Below, one piece after another: positions 22,801-31,993 of a stretch of 64,000 bases of DNA. Within the stretch, counting starts at the first letter, position 1. Each line of letters begins with the position of its first letter. Under the pieces are notes generated by a model. That model ran no database searches and was not told the origin of the DNA. It worked only from the letters and a program-made list of their open reading frames with translations. Both the position numbers and the translations under genes were made by a program. The stretch is from Glandiceps talaboti (lineage: Eukaryota > Hemichordata > Enteropneusta > Spengelidae): positions 7,891,634-7,955,633 of the forward strand of contig NC_135562.1 in the NCBI RefSeq assembly GCF_964340395.1, in the 5' to 3' direction.

Positions 22801-24938
22801 ACTTTTGATATTAATATGTTTGTATTTATCTAACCATTATTTTATTTTGTTATGTGTGTTGTTTTGATTATTTGTGTTTTGTTTTGCCTGTTTGTTAATA
22901 GAATGACTTGTGGCCGGCGTTTCAGTATGTTACTTTGCTGGATTTCAACTCCTTGGCAGTCAGTGCTTCCTCAGTAGGCACTGCTGGTGCCAGCAAGAAA
23001 TCAAACTGAACTCTGGTACATTCTCTCATATTTGTGCCCATACAGTGCTCCTTCTAGTACGCCCCAATCTTCAGTTTCTCATCTTCTGGTAAAATTGCTT
23101 CTGAAAAATTATACATTATGAAGAGAGAGTATAGGGAATGTTATGAAGTAGGGATCATGAGTTATGATTGGTTGATGATTTAAGTAATGAATTATGATTG
23201 GTTGAAAATTTAAATAATGAATTATGATTGGTTGAAAATTTGAATCATGAATTATGATTGGTTGAGAATAGAGGATTTGAAATCATGACTAAAATCATGC
23301 AAAGAGCAGTAGATAGTGAAAGTTGTGACTTATATTAAACATAATGAAGGTATGCATGTGTGTGTGCGTGTGTGTATGTTTGTGTATGTGTGTGTGTTGT
23401 GTATGTGTGCACGCACTCTTTGTAAAAGGAAAATTTTGTAGCTAACAGTGGACTAATTGTTGTTGAAAGTGAAGATATACAAAATTTTAATATTTCTTTC
23501 TGTCAAACATTTTTGTAAATATCAAGGGACAAATGAATAGAAACAGGGAAAGTTATTAAGTATATACTACAATATTTCGTTATTTTTTCCCCAAATTAGA
23601 ATATTCAAAATACACCTGACAGTCCATTTATAGAAGGAGCACTGAGAATGACAATTACACAATCACATGATTTGTCCATCAGATATCAAATTGTTGTGTG
23701 TTACCTGCTTGTTATAAAAAAAACACAAATGATTTGATATCTGATGACAATCTATTCACTCTGGTCTCTCAAATCTTATGCAGGTATTTCAGATCATCTG
23801 TAAATCATAGCAACGCACCGTCATCTCACAAGATTATATGAAATATAATTTAATGTCAAGATCATTTTCATGCATAACAGGTGTCGGGCCAAACATATCT
23901 CCATCACATTTACTAATAAATGTAACTTTCTTTTCATTTCAGCAAGTTAATAAAAATTTCATGGTTTTTTACTTCTTTTTTTTCCAGTGTACTAAGGTTC
24001 TAATGTTTGTGGTTGTTTTTTTTTATGCACAATTTTAGGGTATTAAAGTGTGTAATCTAATGGTGATCATAATCTGAACTTTGAATAGCTTGGGTGAATT
24101 TAAGGAAAATACATACTTTTCCATATATAAAAATCATACTAACAGGTTACATGTATGTGTTACATAAGTTTTATAAGTCAAATAAATAGAAATAAATTAA
24201 ACTTGTTTACAATCCTGATTCTAAGTGCATAAACCACAACTTCCAGTACTACGTTCATTTCCACTACCACAAAAATAACATATATATTCGATATGGGAAA
24301 ACTTCAACATTGTTGTGAAAATCAGCAACTAAAAATATAAATTCTTGATATTGCGAGATAGAATGTCATATGATTTCATGATGGAATGGTTTCACTTACT
24401 GACTTTCACAAATAGTGATATATTCAGAATTTATATAGTTTGATGCCGAAAGGGAGGATGGTACTTGCTGTCATTGTCAATTGGCAGAGAAAATAGTTTA
24501 ATACTTGAACACAAGTTATGCATGGAACTGGGGGGCATGGCTTTATTGACTGACACATATTGTTAGAAGCTGTAATGGAGAGATGTGGTGTGTATCACAG
24601 AATCAGTTTGTAAACTAATTAAAGTCATCGCTAGACTGTAAGATATGTTGTATCACTCCACTCTCACTGAGAGGGGCTTATAATTGAGCATGGGCTTACA
24701 CTAGGACGATAATATTGGTGATTTTATCCATCTCATATTGTTTGATACCATATACTTCGTACCCGTCTAACTAACCCATTGTAGTGATACCGTGACATTA
24801 ACCTTGTCCTGTTTATTTTTATTTGACAGACTGATATGGGAACAGTCACCTATGAGATCGTCGACCTCCAGTCAAAGTCCCCCTCTAGAGCTGCGTCCTT
24901 CTGGGTCTGAATTTGTAACTTTTTCCTTCCATGTTTAG
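725..24938 (+). CDS. AGBL5: AGBL5 / cytosolic carboxypeptidase 5 (CCP5), 5' partial gene
   Basis: M14-family metallocarboxypeptidase that removes the branch-point glutamate from polyglutamylated tubulin and other proteins. Coding exons: 725-1806, 2965-3100, 3751-3935, 4330-4532, 5367-5674, 7757-7840, 12662-12786, 13516-13712, 14204-14270, an optional exon 20685-20772, and a terminal exon from 24830. Reading phase is continuous across every junction. The sequence shows the zinc motif HPGE (in RVHPGETP), the substrate-binding NLNR, the third zinc ligand in [12 protein letters not shown], and the catalytic Glu in YTLECNYN. An acidic Ser/Asp/Glu-rich insert of about 160 aa separates the two halves of the catalytic domain, as a shorter insert does in vertebrate CCP5. 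The tail is basic and Ser/Thr-rich. The N-terminal beta-sandwich domain is absent because its exons lie upstream of the window. Identity is certain; the last two exons are less so. Confidence 0.95.
2322..2515. mobile_element. putative MITE with TGTTCACAC-type inverted ends
   Basis: Lies in an AGBL5 intron. It begins with GTTCACACTGGG...CCTCCGCAG and ends with CTGCGGAG-like blocks followed by GGTGTGAAC, an imperfect inverted arrangement. Only one copy was seen, so the call rests on symmetry alone. Confidence 0.4.
2965..3100 (+). CDS. AGBL5: AGBL5 exon b: catalytic glutamate
   Basis: It completes the split Ser codon and reads [10 protein letters not shown], where E is the general base/acid of M14 enzymes, followed by a Pro-rich linker ending KYTPGHYEE. 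Acceptor CAACAG, donor GAG|GTGAGG. Confidence 0.93.
3751..3935 (+). CDS. AGBL5: AGBL5 exon c: end of catalytic domain
   Basis: It encodes [20 protein letters not shown], matching the C-terminal helix of CCP5 catalytic domains, then a basic segment. Donor TG|GTAAGT. It ends with two bases of a Cys codon. Confidence 0.93.
4330..4532 (+). CDS. AGBL5: AGBL5 exon d: Thr/Ser-rich linker
   Basis: Phase-compatible with the exons on both sides. It encodes [15 protein letters not shown], a Thr/Ser/Ala-rich stretch, then [10 protein letters not shown], which corresponds to the GPVRE region of vertebrate CCP5. Donor AG|GTATGA. Confidence 0.88.
4914..5292. mobile_element. MITE with CAGTGTTGCAGCCA inverted ends and 6-bp target duplication
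   Basis: The left end CAGTGTTGCAGCCA and the right end TGGCTGCAACACTG are perfect inverted repeats of 14 bp. The flanks TTTCTG (4908-4913) and TTTCTG (5293-5298) form a target-site duplication. The CAGTG termini recall hAT-type elements (inference). It sits 74 bp upstream of an AGBL5 exon. Confidence 0.75.
5367..5674 (+). CDS. AGBL5: AGBL5 exon e: basic and Gln/Ser-rich tail
   Basis: It continues LAPVR with [17 protein letters not shown], a good match in position and composition to the vertebrate tail, followed by a low-complexity Ser/Thr region and [20 protein letters not shown]. Acceptor CTACAG, donor CCT|GTAAGT, ending in phase 0. Confidence 0.88.
5711..5947. repeat. 49-bp minisatellite, about 5 copies
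   Basis: Units of about 49 bp built from AGTTACATGATATAAAATTA, GAAAGTGTGACATTAT and GAAACTCAG, lying just inside the intron downstream of AGBL5 exon e. Copies differ by a few bases; a degenerate copy follows near 6010. Confidence 0.9.
5948..7756. other. AGBL5 intron remainder, no gene seen
   Basis: AT-rich intronic sequence with short (AAT)n and poly-T runs near 6530-6560. The open frame at 6975-7220 has no recognised similarity and no splice support. Confidence 0.5.
7757..7840 (+). CDS. AGBL5: AGBL5 exon f: Ser/Pro-rich tail
   Basis: An 84-nt phase-0 exon (28 codons) with acceptor TTGACAG and donor ACG|GTAAAT. It encodes [19 protein letters not shown] and continues in frame. Support is reading phase plus splice sites; sequence conservation here is weak. 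Confidence 0.72.
8737..8840. mobile_element. MITE, CTGTAAG / GATGTGTGAGGGCGC family
   Basis: Contains TTGTAAGATAATTTATGTTG, then GGTCGATGTGTGAGGGCGC, then CATATCTTGC. It shares these blocks with the copies at 9470, 17850, 19815, 24632 and 35338. Confidence 0.55.
9470..9563. mobile_element. MITE, CTGTAAG / GGGCGCCCTCACACATCG family, best copy
   Basis: A short element with inverted ends CTGTAAGGTATGCTGT and ACAACATATCTTACAG, and an internal GGCGCCCTCACACATCGGTC. It is the most complete member seen. Confidence 0.7.
12662..12786 (+). CDS. AGBL5: AGBL5 exon g: tail
   Basis: Acceptor TTCCACAG, donor GC|GTAAGT. It encodes [19 protein letters not shown] and then [12 protein letters not shown], ending with two bases of an Ala codon that the next exon completes. 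Confidence 0.75.
13247..13310. repeat. solitary copy of the 68-bp minisatellite unit
   Basis: GCAATAGCATTTAACCTCATG ... AGAACAAGAAGGTTGACTTA matches one unit of the array at 31994-32684, about 19 kb away in a different gene. Confidence 0.75.
13516..13712 (+). CDS. AGBL5: AGBL5 exon h: highly basic tail
   Basis: It encodes [20 protein letters not shown] and later [18 protein letters not shown], a Lys/Arg/Ser-rich region resembling a nuclear-localisation or tubulin-binding tail. Acceptor TATACAG, donor AG|GTAGAA, phase-consistent on both sides. Confidence 0.8.
14204..14270 (+). CDS. AGBL5: AGBL5 exon i: tail
   Basis: A 67-nt exon encoding [20 protein letters not shown]. Acceptor CATGTAG, donor AG|GTAAGA. 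It ends with AG of a split codon. That phase fits both the optional exon at 20685 and direct joining to the terminal exon at 24830. Confidence 0.75.
15129..15162 (+). CDS. possible AGBL5 34-nt alternative exon
   Basis: Acceptor TTTCTAG and donor TTG|GTATGT flank 34 nt. In the phase left by 14270 these read [12 protein letters not shown]. It cannot be spliced to the 20685 exon without an immediate in-frame stop, but it is compatible with the terminal exon. Low confidence: a chance pair of splice-like sites is possible. Confidence 0.25.
15571..15740. repeat. (ATCC)n-rich microsatellite, interrupted
   Basis: Repeated ATCC/ATCCATCC runs with interruptions. The apparent His/Ser/Ile-rich open frames across it are artefacts of the repeat. 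Confidence 0.9.
16735..17035. repeat. about 24-bp minisatellite with GAATTC in most units
   Basis: Repeats of GAATTCCAATATGAAYA plus CCTTTAT, with variable unit length (24-27 bp). Period divisibility by 3 keeps minus-strand frames open (ILEFV.. repeats), which explains the long but meaningless ORFs. Confidence 0.88.
17693..17797. repeat. 52-bp tandem duplication carrying a DR1-like element
   Basis: GGGTCTATGGCTAGAGT ... AGAGTTTGACCTTTGACCAA occurs twice in tandem. Each copy holds TGACCTTTGACCA (17727-17739 and 17780-17792), close to a DR1 nuclear-receptor element. Confidence 0.8.
17848..17915. mobile_element. MITE fragment, CTGTAAG family
   Basis: Contains CCGTGAGAGGGATTGAC and ends CATGGCATACCTTACAG, matching one half of the copy at 9470. 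Confidence 0.45.
18037..18288. mobile_element. MITE with AATAGGGAACTTGCAA inverted ends
   Basis: Left end AATAGGGAACTTGCAAGCC, right end GGATTGCAAGTTCCCTATT. Internal features are TGTTGCATCATGGGAAAT and the palindrome CTGAGCATGCTCAG (18253-18266). Related copies lie at 33290-33555 and 36824-37198. Confidence 0.8.
19046..19533. mobile_element. MITE with GTGGAAATTATAATTG inverted ends
   Basis: Starts GTGGAAATTATAATTGTATT and ends GTGCAATTATGATTTCCAC. The second copy, 20820-21253, shares the ends and the subterminal CAGTTT...GATC blocks. Confidence 0.75.
19254..19410. mobile_element. nested inverted-repeat element inside the 19.0-kb MITE
   Basis: AGTCTAGCTGCTAGACCTC on the left and GGGGTCTAGCCGCAAGACT on the right are imperfect inverted repeats. 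This block is absent from the sister copy at 20820-21253, which suggests insertion after the outer element arrived. Confidence 0.6.
19815..19875. mobile_element. MITE fragment, GATGTGTGAGGGCGCC family
   Basis: Carries ATGTCGCACCGGCCTCCTC then GACCGATGTGTGAGGGCGCC, as in the 9470 copy in reverse orientation. Confidence 0.5.
20685..20772 (+). CDS. AGBL5: AGBL5 exon j (88 nt, probably alternative)
   Basis: Acceptor TTTGCAG, donor GGG|GTATGT. In phase with 14270 it encodes [20 protein letters not shown] then NKRGASFDG. Because 88 is not a multiple of 3, including it changes the frame of the terminal exon. Confidence 0.6.
20820..21253. mobile_element. second copy of the GAAATTATAATTG-ended MITE
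   Basis: Begins CAGCTGAAATCATAATTGTG and ends GCAATTATAATTTCAGCTG. It contains its own inner inverted repeat, GCGTCAGTG...CACTGACGC (about 21087-21160), absent from the first copy. Confidence 0.75.
23157..23275. repeat. 30-bp minisatellite, 4 copies
   Basis: Unit GAATTATGATTGGTTGAAAA plus TTTAAATAAT. Each unit carries ATTGG, the reverse complement of a CCAAT box. Confidence 0.85.
24632..24680. mobile_element. MITE fragment, CTGTAAG family
   Basis: CTGTAAGATATGTTGTATCA followed by CTCTCACTGAGAGGGG matches the end of the 9470 element; the other end was not found. Confidence 0.5.
24830..24938 (+). CDS. AGBL5: AGBL5 terminal exon, open in two frames
   Basis: Acceptor ATTTGACAG. Joined directly to 14270 it reads [20 protein letters not shown] and ends at the TAG at 24936-24938. 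Joined through the 88-nt exon it reads [20 protein letters not shown] and ends at the TGA at 24908-24910. The first frame looks somewhat more like the Ser/Pro-rich end of vertebrate CCP5. I cannot decide which is used, or whether both are. Confidence 0.6.
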
Positions 24939-25661
24939 AGAGCTTGAACTTTAACCTTTCAAACTGCAATAGTAGTAAGTAAAGGATACCAAATAGATCA
25001 GAGAAAGGCAGTCTGGAACCAGCTGATGAGATGCAAATGATATGACTTGTAGTATGCTTACGACAAGGAACATCCGTTCAAATGTACATTATGGGCTATG
25101 AGGCAAGACGGAAGATTACAAGGCCAAATATACATGATGTGTACCCTAGTGTTTATTGTAACCTGAACAAAATTGAGGCAAGTTATCTAAGGGCTATATA
25201 TATAGGTATGTTAGAGTACAGGGTATATTGGTAATTTTGTTGCCGGCTTTGCCAAATGCAAATTGTCATAACATGGAAAGCTCGGTAAATTGTAAGATGG
25301 GCATTTTACAATTTGTATGATGAAAGAAAGATTTAAAAAAAAAAAAAAGCATTTAAACAAATACATGAATGTAAGAATGAAAAAGTTACAAAGTGCAAGC
25401 CATTGTGGCATTTTAATGTAGCTTAAACGTATACTAATATATTGGACCAAGGTGGATTATCAGAGTACAAAAGCTAGCTTTAAGTTTAAACCACTTCCCT
25501 ACCAGACATTGTTGAATAAATTTACATACTCAAATTTGAATAACATATTTCTGTACATATGGTGAGTTTTAAGCCAAAATTCTTATACATTTGAGGTAGT
25601 AAACAATACTGCTTTGAGTTCAGTCTAAAGTTAAGTTGTAATTTACTAAAATGTTGTAGAA

Positions 25662-25842
25662 AAATAAGAATTTGTTGTGTAGGCTGGGCGGGAAAGAAAG
25701 ATATTAAGAATTTGTTGTGTAGGCTTGGCGGGAAAGACAGATATTAAGAATTTGTTGCATAGGCTTGGCGGGAAAGAAAGATATTAAGAATTTGTCGTAT
25801 AAGCTTGGCGGGAAAGAAAGATATTAAGAATTTGTTCATAGT
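25662..25842. repeat. 40-bp minisatellite, 4 good copies, decaying to about 26090
   Basis: Unit AAGAATTTGTTGTGTAGGCT followed by TGGCGGGAAAGAAAGATATT. Later units are diverged and lose the fixed period. Confidence 0.88.
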
Positions 25843-27653
25843 TTTGATGGAAAATTACAAAACTAAGAATTTGGTTTTAGTTTTACAGGAAAGGCACATT
25901 CAGAATTTGATTAGTTTTGGCAGGAAATTACAAAACTAACAATCTGCTTGTAGTTTTAGCCGGAAAGTAAGAAATTATTAATTTTTTGGCCAGTAAGTAC
26001 CGTATATATAGATAATGTTCATAGTTTCAGGATGAAAATAAGAATTTAAGAATTAGTTCATAGAGTCTGGGCAGGAAAGTACAAGAAATTCAGAATATGT
26101 TGACATCATTTTGGTGTTAAAGTGTCCTGCACTGAAGCAGTTATGATAGAAGTACCAAGTTTGACCATGTTATTCAGTCATGCATCTCTCAAAATTTATG
26201 GACACATTATTACAAAAAGTACACATTTTCGATATGAGATGTTTACCCTTCTATTATATCAAGTCCCAAGTTATGCCAAATCAAAACACTCCTGCATCAG
26301 TTATTGTTAGTCACTATTCATAAGACCAAATAGATCTTTGGGTAGGTATTCTATTGAGTTGATAACTATCAGTTTTGTTTATTTCTGTAAAACCATAGAC
26401 AGTCTATGGTAAAACATAAGTGTGAACACATCACAGAATGTTAGTTTATGGATAGTAGTAACTCCATTTGAAGACTTATGTTGTGCTATGTATGGGTTTG
26501 ATGTTTTGATACAGTAGTTTATCAATTGTACTCGCGCTATCCGATGATCTTTCGATTACATGTGCCATAGATTTTTTTTGTTTACAATTTCTTGCCCTCG
26601 GAAAGTCTTGAAGATTGTCTAATTTTTTTGCTTGGACCAAATGTAGTTTTAGTAGTACAGAGTTGTGGTATTTCCAATGTTTATTTCATACCACAGTTAT
26701 GATTGGATAGTACTGTTTATATGTACAATTTTTAGCCAATCCAGTGTTATTTTATAAACCTCTGCTAGCACACATGCTGTATTGGCCAGTGTATTTTTTA
26801 ATGGTTGGCCTAGTTTTAGATTTTTGCATTTCAAATTTTGCTGTTTGTGTTTTTATACAACAAAGTTGTAAAGATAACAAAGTTAAGCATGGTTTTAGAA
26901 TGCTAAACCATGACATGTATGGTTGTGTTGGAAACAAGTTACATCTCAGATTTATAGTTTTTTTTAAATTACAAATAATTTGTTTTTTGCAATTCTGATG
27001 TCACCATGACTTTAGATCTTAGAAGAGCGTTCTTTTGCAGACAGAAGTTTTTGTACTATTACAAGTATTTTCTGTATGTATATTACAAGTGTAAAGTATT
27101 AAAAGGCTAAATTAATGCCATTAGATGATAAGTGCCATGGTTTCCACGGCAACCAAAGGAACTGTGGTTACCATGGCAACCAAAGAAGGTAAATTTTTTA
27201 CCGATGTGATCATATTGCAAGTATTCATGTGGTTTATATATTATAAGTTTTATACTGTGTATAGCGATGCCTAATTTATTTCAGTTGTGATACAAAATGA
27301 CATTAAGTGTGTATGGTGACAGCCAAGAAGTTTTATAAATAGTTCAAATGATGATCAGTAAAATTTTGTTCACTGATTGCTTTACAAAGTAATTACTATA
27401 GTAGATGTAAAAGCTATGGTGTAGCTAACTGCTAAGACAGCTGTGAATTTCAAATTCCTTGATAACTGTCTACTGTATTGTTTTCGTGTGTGTGCTCCAA
27501 ATATCTTGAATATTTAATTTGGGCTGGTGTCATTTTGATTTTTCAAGTCATGTGACACTTTACCTCCAGCCAATCACCAAAGAGAATATAGCTATTTTCT
27601 ATTGTTGAAGACTTGATACCAGAAGCACCGGTGCATAGAGTAGATATTGCATG

Positions 27654-27656
<3 letters not shown>

Positions 27657-27709
<53 letters not shown>

Positions 27710-27710
27710 A
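27657..27710. repeat. (AC)n microsatellite
   Basis: About 26 AC dinucleotides, with AC-rich sequence to about 27840. The His/Thr-repeat open frames here are artefacts. Confidence 0.95.
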
Positions 27711-28819
27711 ATGCTCACACACATGCTTACAGCACACACACATACACACCTATAATCAAACATCAGTGTTCAGACAGGAACACACATACATACCTATGCC
27801 CTCACAGACAGAAACACATGCTTTCACACAGACACACAGCTGGCTTTATATATAATTCTGTTTAGGAGATAAAAAATTGTATAATATACTGAAAATCTTT
27901 TAAAGATTTAGTGAGCGTTTCTAACCATCCAATGTGTTGTAGTAGAGATAGGTACATAAATGACAACCAGCTTAGTGAGAGAAGTGTGAACACAAATATA
28001 TTCATGTATACTTTAAAACACAGGTGTACGCATTTACATAATATATGCACGCATGTGTATACCATGCAGATTGACCTTATCACCAGTATTTTTATCTTGT
28101 ATGCTGACAGTGCTAAGTTGCCTTGTTTTGCAGTGTTAACGTCAGTTTTTCATTCACAAATGACACTGTATCAACAGTGTAAGGCGATCAGTGCCATTGT
28201 ATTTCCAGTCTACATTGTGTATTATCTGTGTGTCTTTTTTTTATAGTATGTGTGACGTGCATGCACCGGGAATTTCTCATTTTCTAAATTCATTCATGGT
28301 TTGCAAGTTTGTAAAATGAAGAATGAAAGGGAAGCATAAAATAGTTTTAATATGCTTGTTATACAAGTAAAGTAATAAATCAAAGTATGCCCTCCCAAAA
28401 GAAGTTAATAGCACTGGGGCATACCCAGATAAAGATAATGTGTTTTGTTACCTTTTTGTGTGTTGCATCATACTCCAATATGAATTTGCTATGTTGTAGA
28501 TTGTCTATGCATCTGTAAAGTGCAGGTTATCAAAAGTGTGACGTAGTAATATTCAGTTATTTCATATTAACGATTGCTTCTTGAGTACCATGACTAAAAG
28601 ATCTCTAAAACTAGATAAAATGTGTAGTGTAAACCCTGTCAGGCGTTTTAACCTGCTTGCTATGTGATAGCTGAAAACCTAACACGAATGACATTTTACA
28701 GATAAAACCTACACCCTACATGAATGTGTAACTGTATTTTAACCACCATGTTATCTGTATCTGTTACCTTTGCTGTGAACAATTTGGACTATAACTGCAG
28801 TTACTTTGATCTCAACTTG

Positions 28820-29570
28820 ACCGTACCGATCTTGACCCTTGATCTGGTAATGTCATGCCCCGGCTTGAGAGCTACATCAACCATTTTTCACCTTGACCAA
28901 CTTCTGTTATTCTTAATAGGCTGGTAACATCATTCAAGGTCATTGATTGCAACTATAAACCCACCATGACCTGACCCTAATCAATAATATTACCAAGGCC
29001 ATAGTATCAACTACCTTGAACTTTAACTTCATAATGTCATGCTCACCTTACCTGAGCATTAACTGGACCAACCTTGATCTTAACTTTTAAGTACCTTAAA
29101 ATTCTAGGAGTTACAACTTCCATGACCACAATAGTTAATGACCATGATCTTTGATAATTCTTCATAGTTTATACCTTGACCATGACCACATGTGTCAATG
29201 CCCATGTGACCTTACTGTAAATATCTTGTATTTTACTACCTTATTGTCACCCACCTTGACCTTTTTAATGTTTTTATCTTGAACTGATCATATGTCAACA
29301 ACCTTGACCTGTATTTGACTGACTGTTCTTGACCTTCACCATATCCCAACCTTGACCTGTATTTGACCTTTACTGTCAACCACCTTGACCTTCACCATTG
29401 CTTTTAGCTCAACCCTGACCATATCTCAACAACCTTGACCTGTATTTGACCTTTACTGTCAACAATCTTGACCTTATTAAGAGTAAGAGTTAAACTTTTT
29501 ACTGTCAACAACTTTTAATCTTTTATACTACAAGTACTAGCAACCATGACTCTTTCATGACCTTGACCTT
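28820..29570. repeat. degenerate array rich in ACCTTGACCT
   Basis: About 750 bp with many CCTTGACC / TTGACCTT motifs at irregular spacing. The best block (29300-29470) repeats AACCTTGACCTGTATTTGAC about every 40-100 bp. Each TGACCT is a nuclear-receptor half-site on the minus strand. Confidence 0.75.
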
Positions 29571-29866
29571 AACTCTGTCATCTACCCTAACAATTACATT
29601 TGCCATGTAGATATATGTATTATAATAAAAATGTATTTTAGAAGTCTAATAAGACAACAATGGACAAGATAATACTTTTATGACATAGCGCCCTCAGTGT
29701 ATGTAGAAGATATTTTGTACAAAAGGAGATATGATACTTTTTAAATACAGAGTATGTTTTTACAGTGTTTTTTTTTTCTAGTTTTCTGTAAAACTTTTTA
29801 TAATTTCCAGTCTGTGCTTCTGTGGAGCCATGCCAAGTGATTGAAATGTGTTTTAACTGTTGAGGT

Positions 29867-29872
29867 AATAAA
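29867..29872 (+). terminator. candidate AGBL5 poly(A) signal
   Basis: AATAAA followed by GTGTTTATTTATTGTGG, the usual downstream GT-rich composition. It is the last good plus-strand signal before the convergent TBPL1 gene. Confidence 0.45.
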
Positions 29873-29890
29873 AGTGTTTATTTATTGTGG

Positions 29891-30455
29891 TACATAGTCT
29901 TTGTTGCGTAATTAGATTGTTTGAATGAACCCGTGTACTCGTATTTATAAACCAAGTCATTTGAATGAACCCCTGTCTCACTGACTGCAGTGCTTAAAAT
30001 ATGTCGAAATGTACCAAATCGCCATTATTTTTCTCTATTTTAAATTTTCATTATGCTTGAGGACTCAAGAGGGATAATTATATTTTCCTCTAATATTTTA
30101 CTTCAGCTGGAAAATACTCGTGATCTATGGATTTGTCATTACTTGTCAAGCAATTTGTGGTACTAAGGCCCCTTAGGTCACTCATAATTTCTTTGGCTTA
30201 TGAAAAATATTGGAAAATAATATACTGATACTCTTTAATGCAAGAAACGAAAAGAAATTTATTTTTAATTATTTCAGAAATAAGGTGTACAATATATTGT
30301 CTCACTGTAGGGATGGAGGTAATTTTAAAAGAAGCAGGTAAAATTGGGTCTACTCTGCCATGAAATTTGCTTTTCAGTGATATGCCATAGGTGGTGGAAA
30401 AATAAACAACTTTCTCAGCAGTAAAATATGATAAACAACACATGTTTTATAGTCC
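29891..30455. other. gap between convergent AGBL5 and TBPL1 ends
   Basis: About 560 bp with nothing recognised except AT-rich sequence; a plausible termination zone for both genes. Confidence 0.4.
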
Positions 30456-31993
30456 AGTGAAGTTTTATTCAGTTGAACATCTAGCAAAAAAAACTATACA
30501 CGTTAATGACAGTATAAAATTGGATACATTACTACCTCCCTCGGTTGGTGGAAAAACACAAAGTCCTTGTAGAGTAAAGCAGTTTCACATGCACATCGAG
30601 TAGTACTCCTATGACACCATGAACACTGCCCTCAACAGGCTAACTACAGAAAAGCATTCCTGTGAATCATAAACACTGCCATCTACAGGCAAAGTACAGA
30701 AAAGTCTTCCCAACAAAAGGAGTAACAATCTCTGTAACATACAATTACACAATGTACAGAAATCACACAAATAACTGATACATGATAGTTAACATGTACA
30801 GTTTATTCTGGGAGAACAGCATAAATGTGCCAAGATGGAGAAACTGTCTAGTTCCTGGCTCCTACAGCCTCAGAATGCATGATACGTTTTTAATTTCACA
30901 AATCATAAACAATTATTTGTATGATAACTTCAACCACCATTAAAACTGAAAACTAAATTGGTACCACTTAACAGCCATAATTCGGTGGTACCAATTACAA
31001 ATTAATTAGTGTGTCGTAAATAATCTAATCCCATCCCTACTTCCTGTCAAACTTCGTACAATACCAGATATAGTATGATACAATGAAATGTTGCTTACTT
31101 CTTCAATTTCATGTTTGAAAAGTTTTTCCAGAAATGATTAATATTTTCCATGTCATTCCAAGTGTGATATTACGGATAAAATGATGTAGCCTTTGTGTTT
31201 CACTCATGTGACATGACATTTAAAAACACACCCTCAGACAACTTCTAATGCAAAAGAAACATTTACATAGGTGCCGTGAACAGTGGGGATGTAGAAGTAG
31301 TCAAGTTGAAATGTTGATATCAGTTAGAAAATAAACAATTGCAGCCATTGAAATCATCAAGTCCATGTGTAATGTATTCATTAGAAGCCTGTTTTTATTG
31401 CACTGTGAATTTATAGCAATGTTTATTAGTGTTCAATGTGACAGGGTTATTGTTAGTCGAGAGTTGAAATATGTCCATCTTTTTTGTCTCAAAACAAAAC
31501 GTAATGTTCCATGAGTGAATTGAAACACCAAGCAAACATCATTTTAGCTGCAATGTCCCACGAGTGAAACACCAAGCCTACATCATTTCAGCTGTAAATT
31601 CCAGGACTTCTAAGGAGAGAAAGCACTCTAAAGCAATACAACGATTATTCAACAGTTGTTACACAAGAACTCATAAGTGCATGCACATTACAAAATGACT
31701 CACAGTAAAAAGTCATGGGAAAATGCTAACTACAGATACAATAGCATACATTTAATCAAAGTTGATTTTTATGATTGTTATTTCAGAGAAGCACTGGTCA
31801 AATTATCATATGACGATATCATATGATATTCTTTTATATACTAATTCCACTTATGTCAACTTCAAATGTTGGAAATAAAAAATCAAGCCAGAGATTCTAA
31901 TCAGTTGCATAGAGATATAGTTTTGAGTTCGAAATCTAAAAGGCAACTTAGTCACGAGTGAAATCACAGACTGTCACTTATCCTGATTGATGT

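Larger units (their letters stand above)
20773..24829. other. last AGBL5 intron
   Basis: Apart from the MITE, the 30-bp minisatellite at 23157 and a GT-rich run at 23350-23410, no gene is recognised. Open frames at 22022-22204, 22910-23092 and 23838-24038 lack similarity or splice support. Confidence 0.6.
24939..29890 (+). other. probable long AGBL5 3' UTR / 3' flank
   Basis: No further coding sequence was recognised. Poly(A) signals AATAAA occur at 25515-25520 and at 29867-29872, the latter followed by a GT-rich stretch. How far the transcript runs cannot be decided from sequence. Contained repeats are listed separately. Confidence 0.4.
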
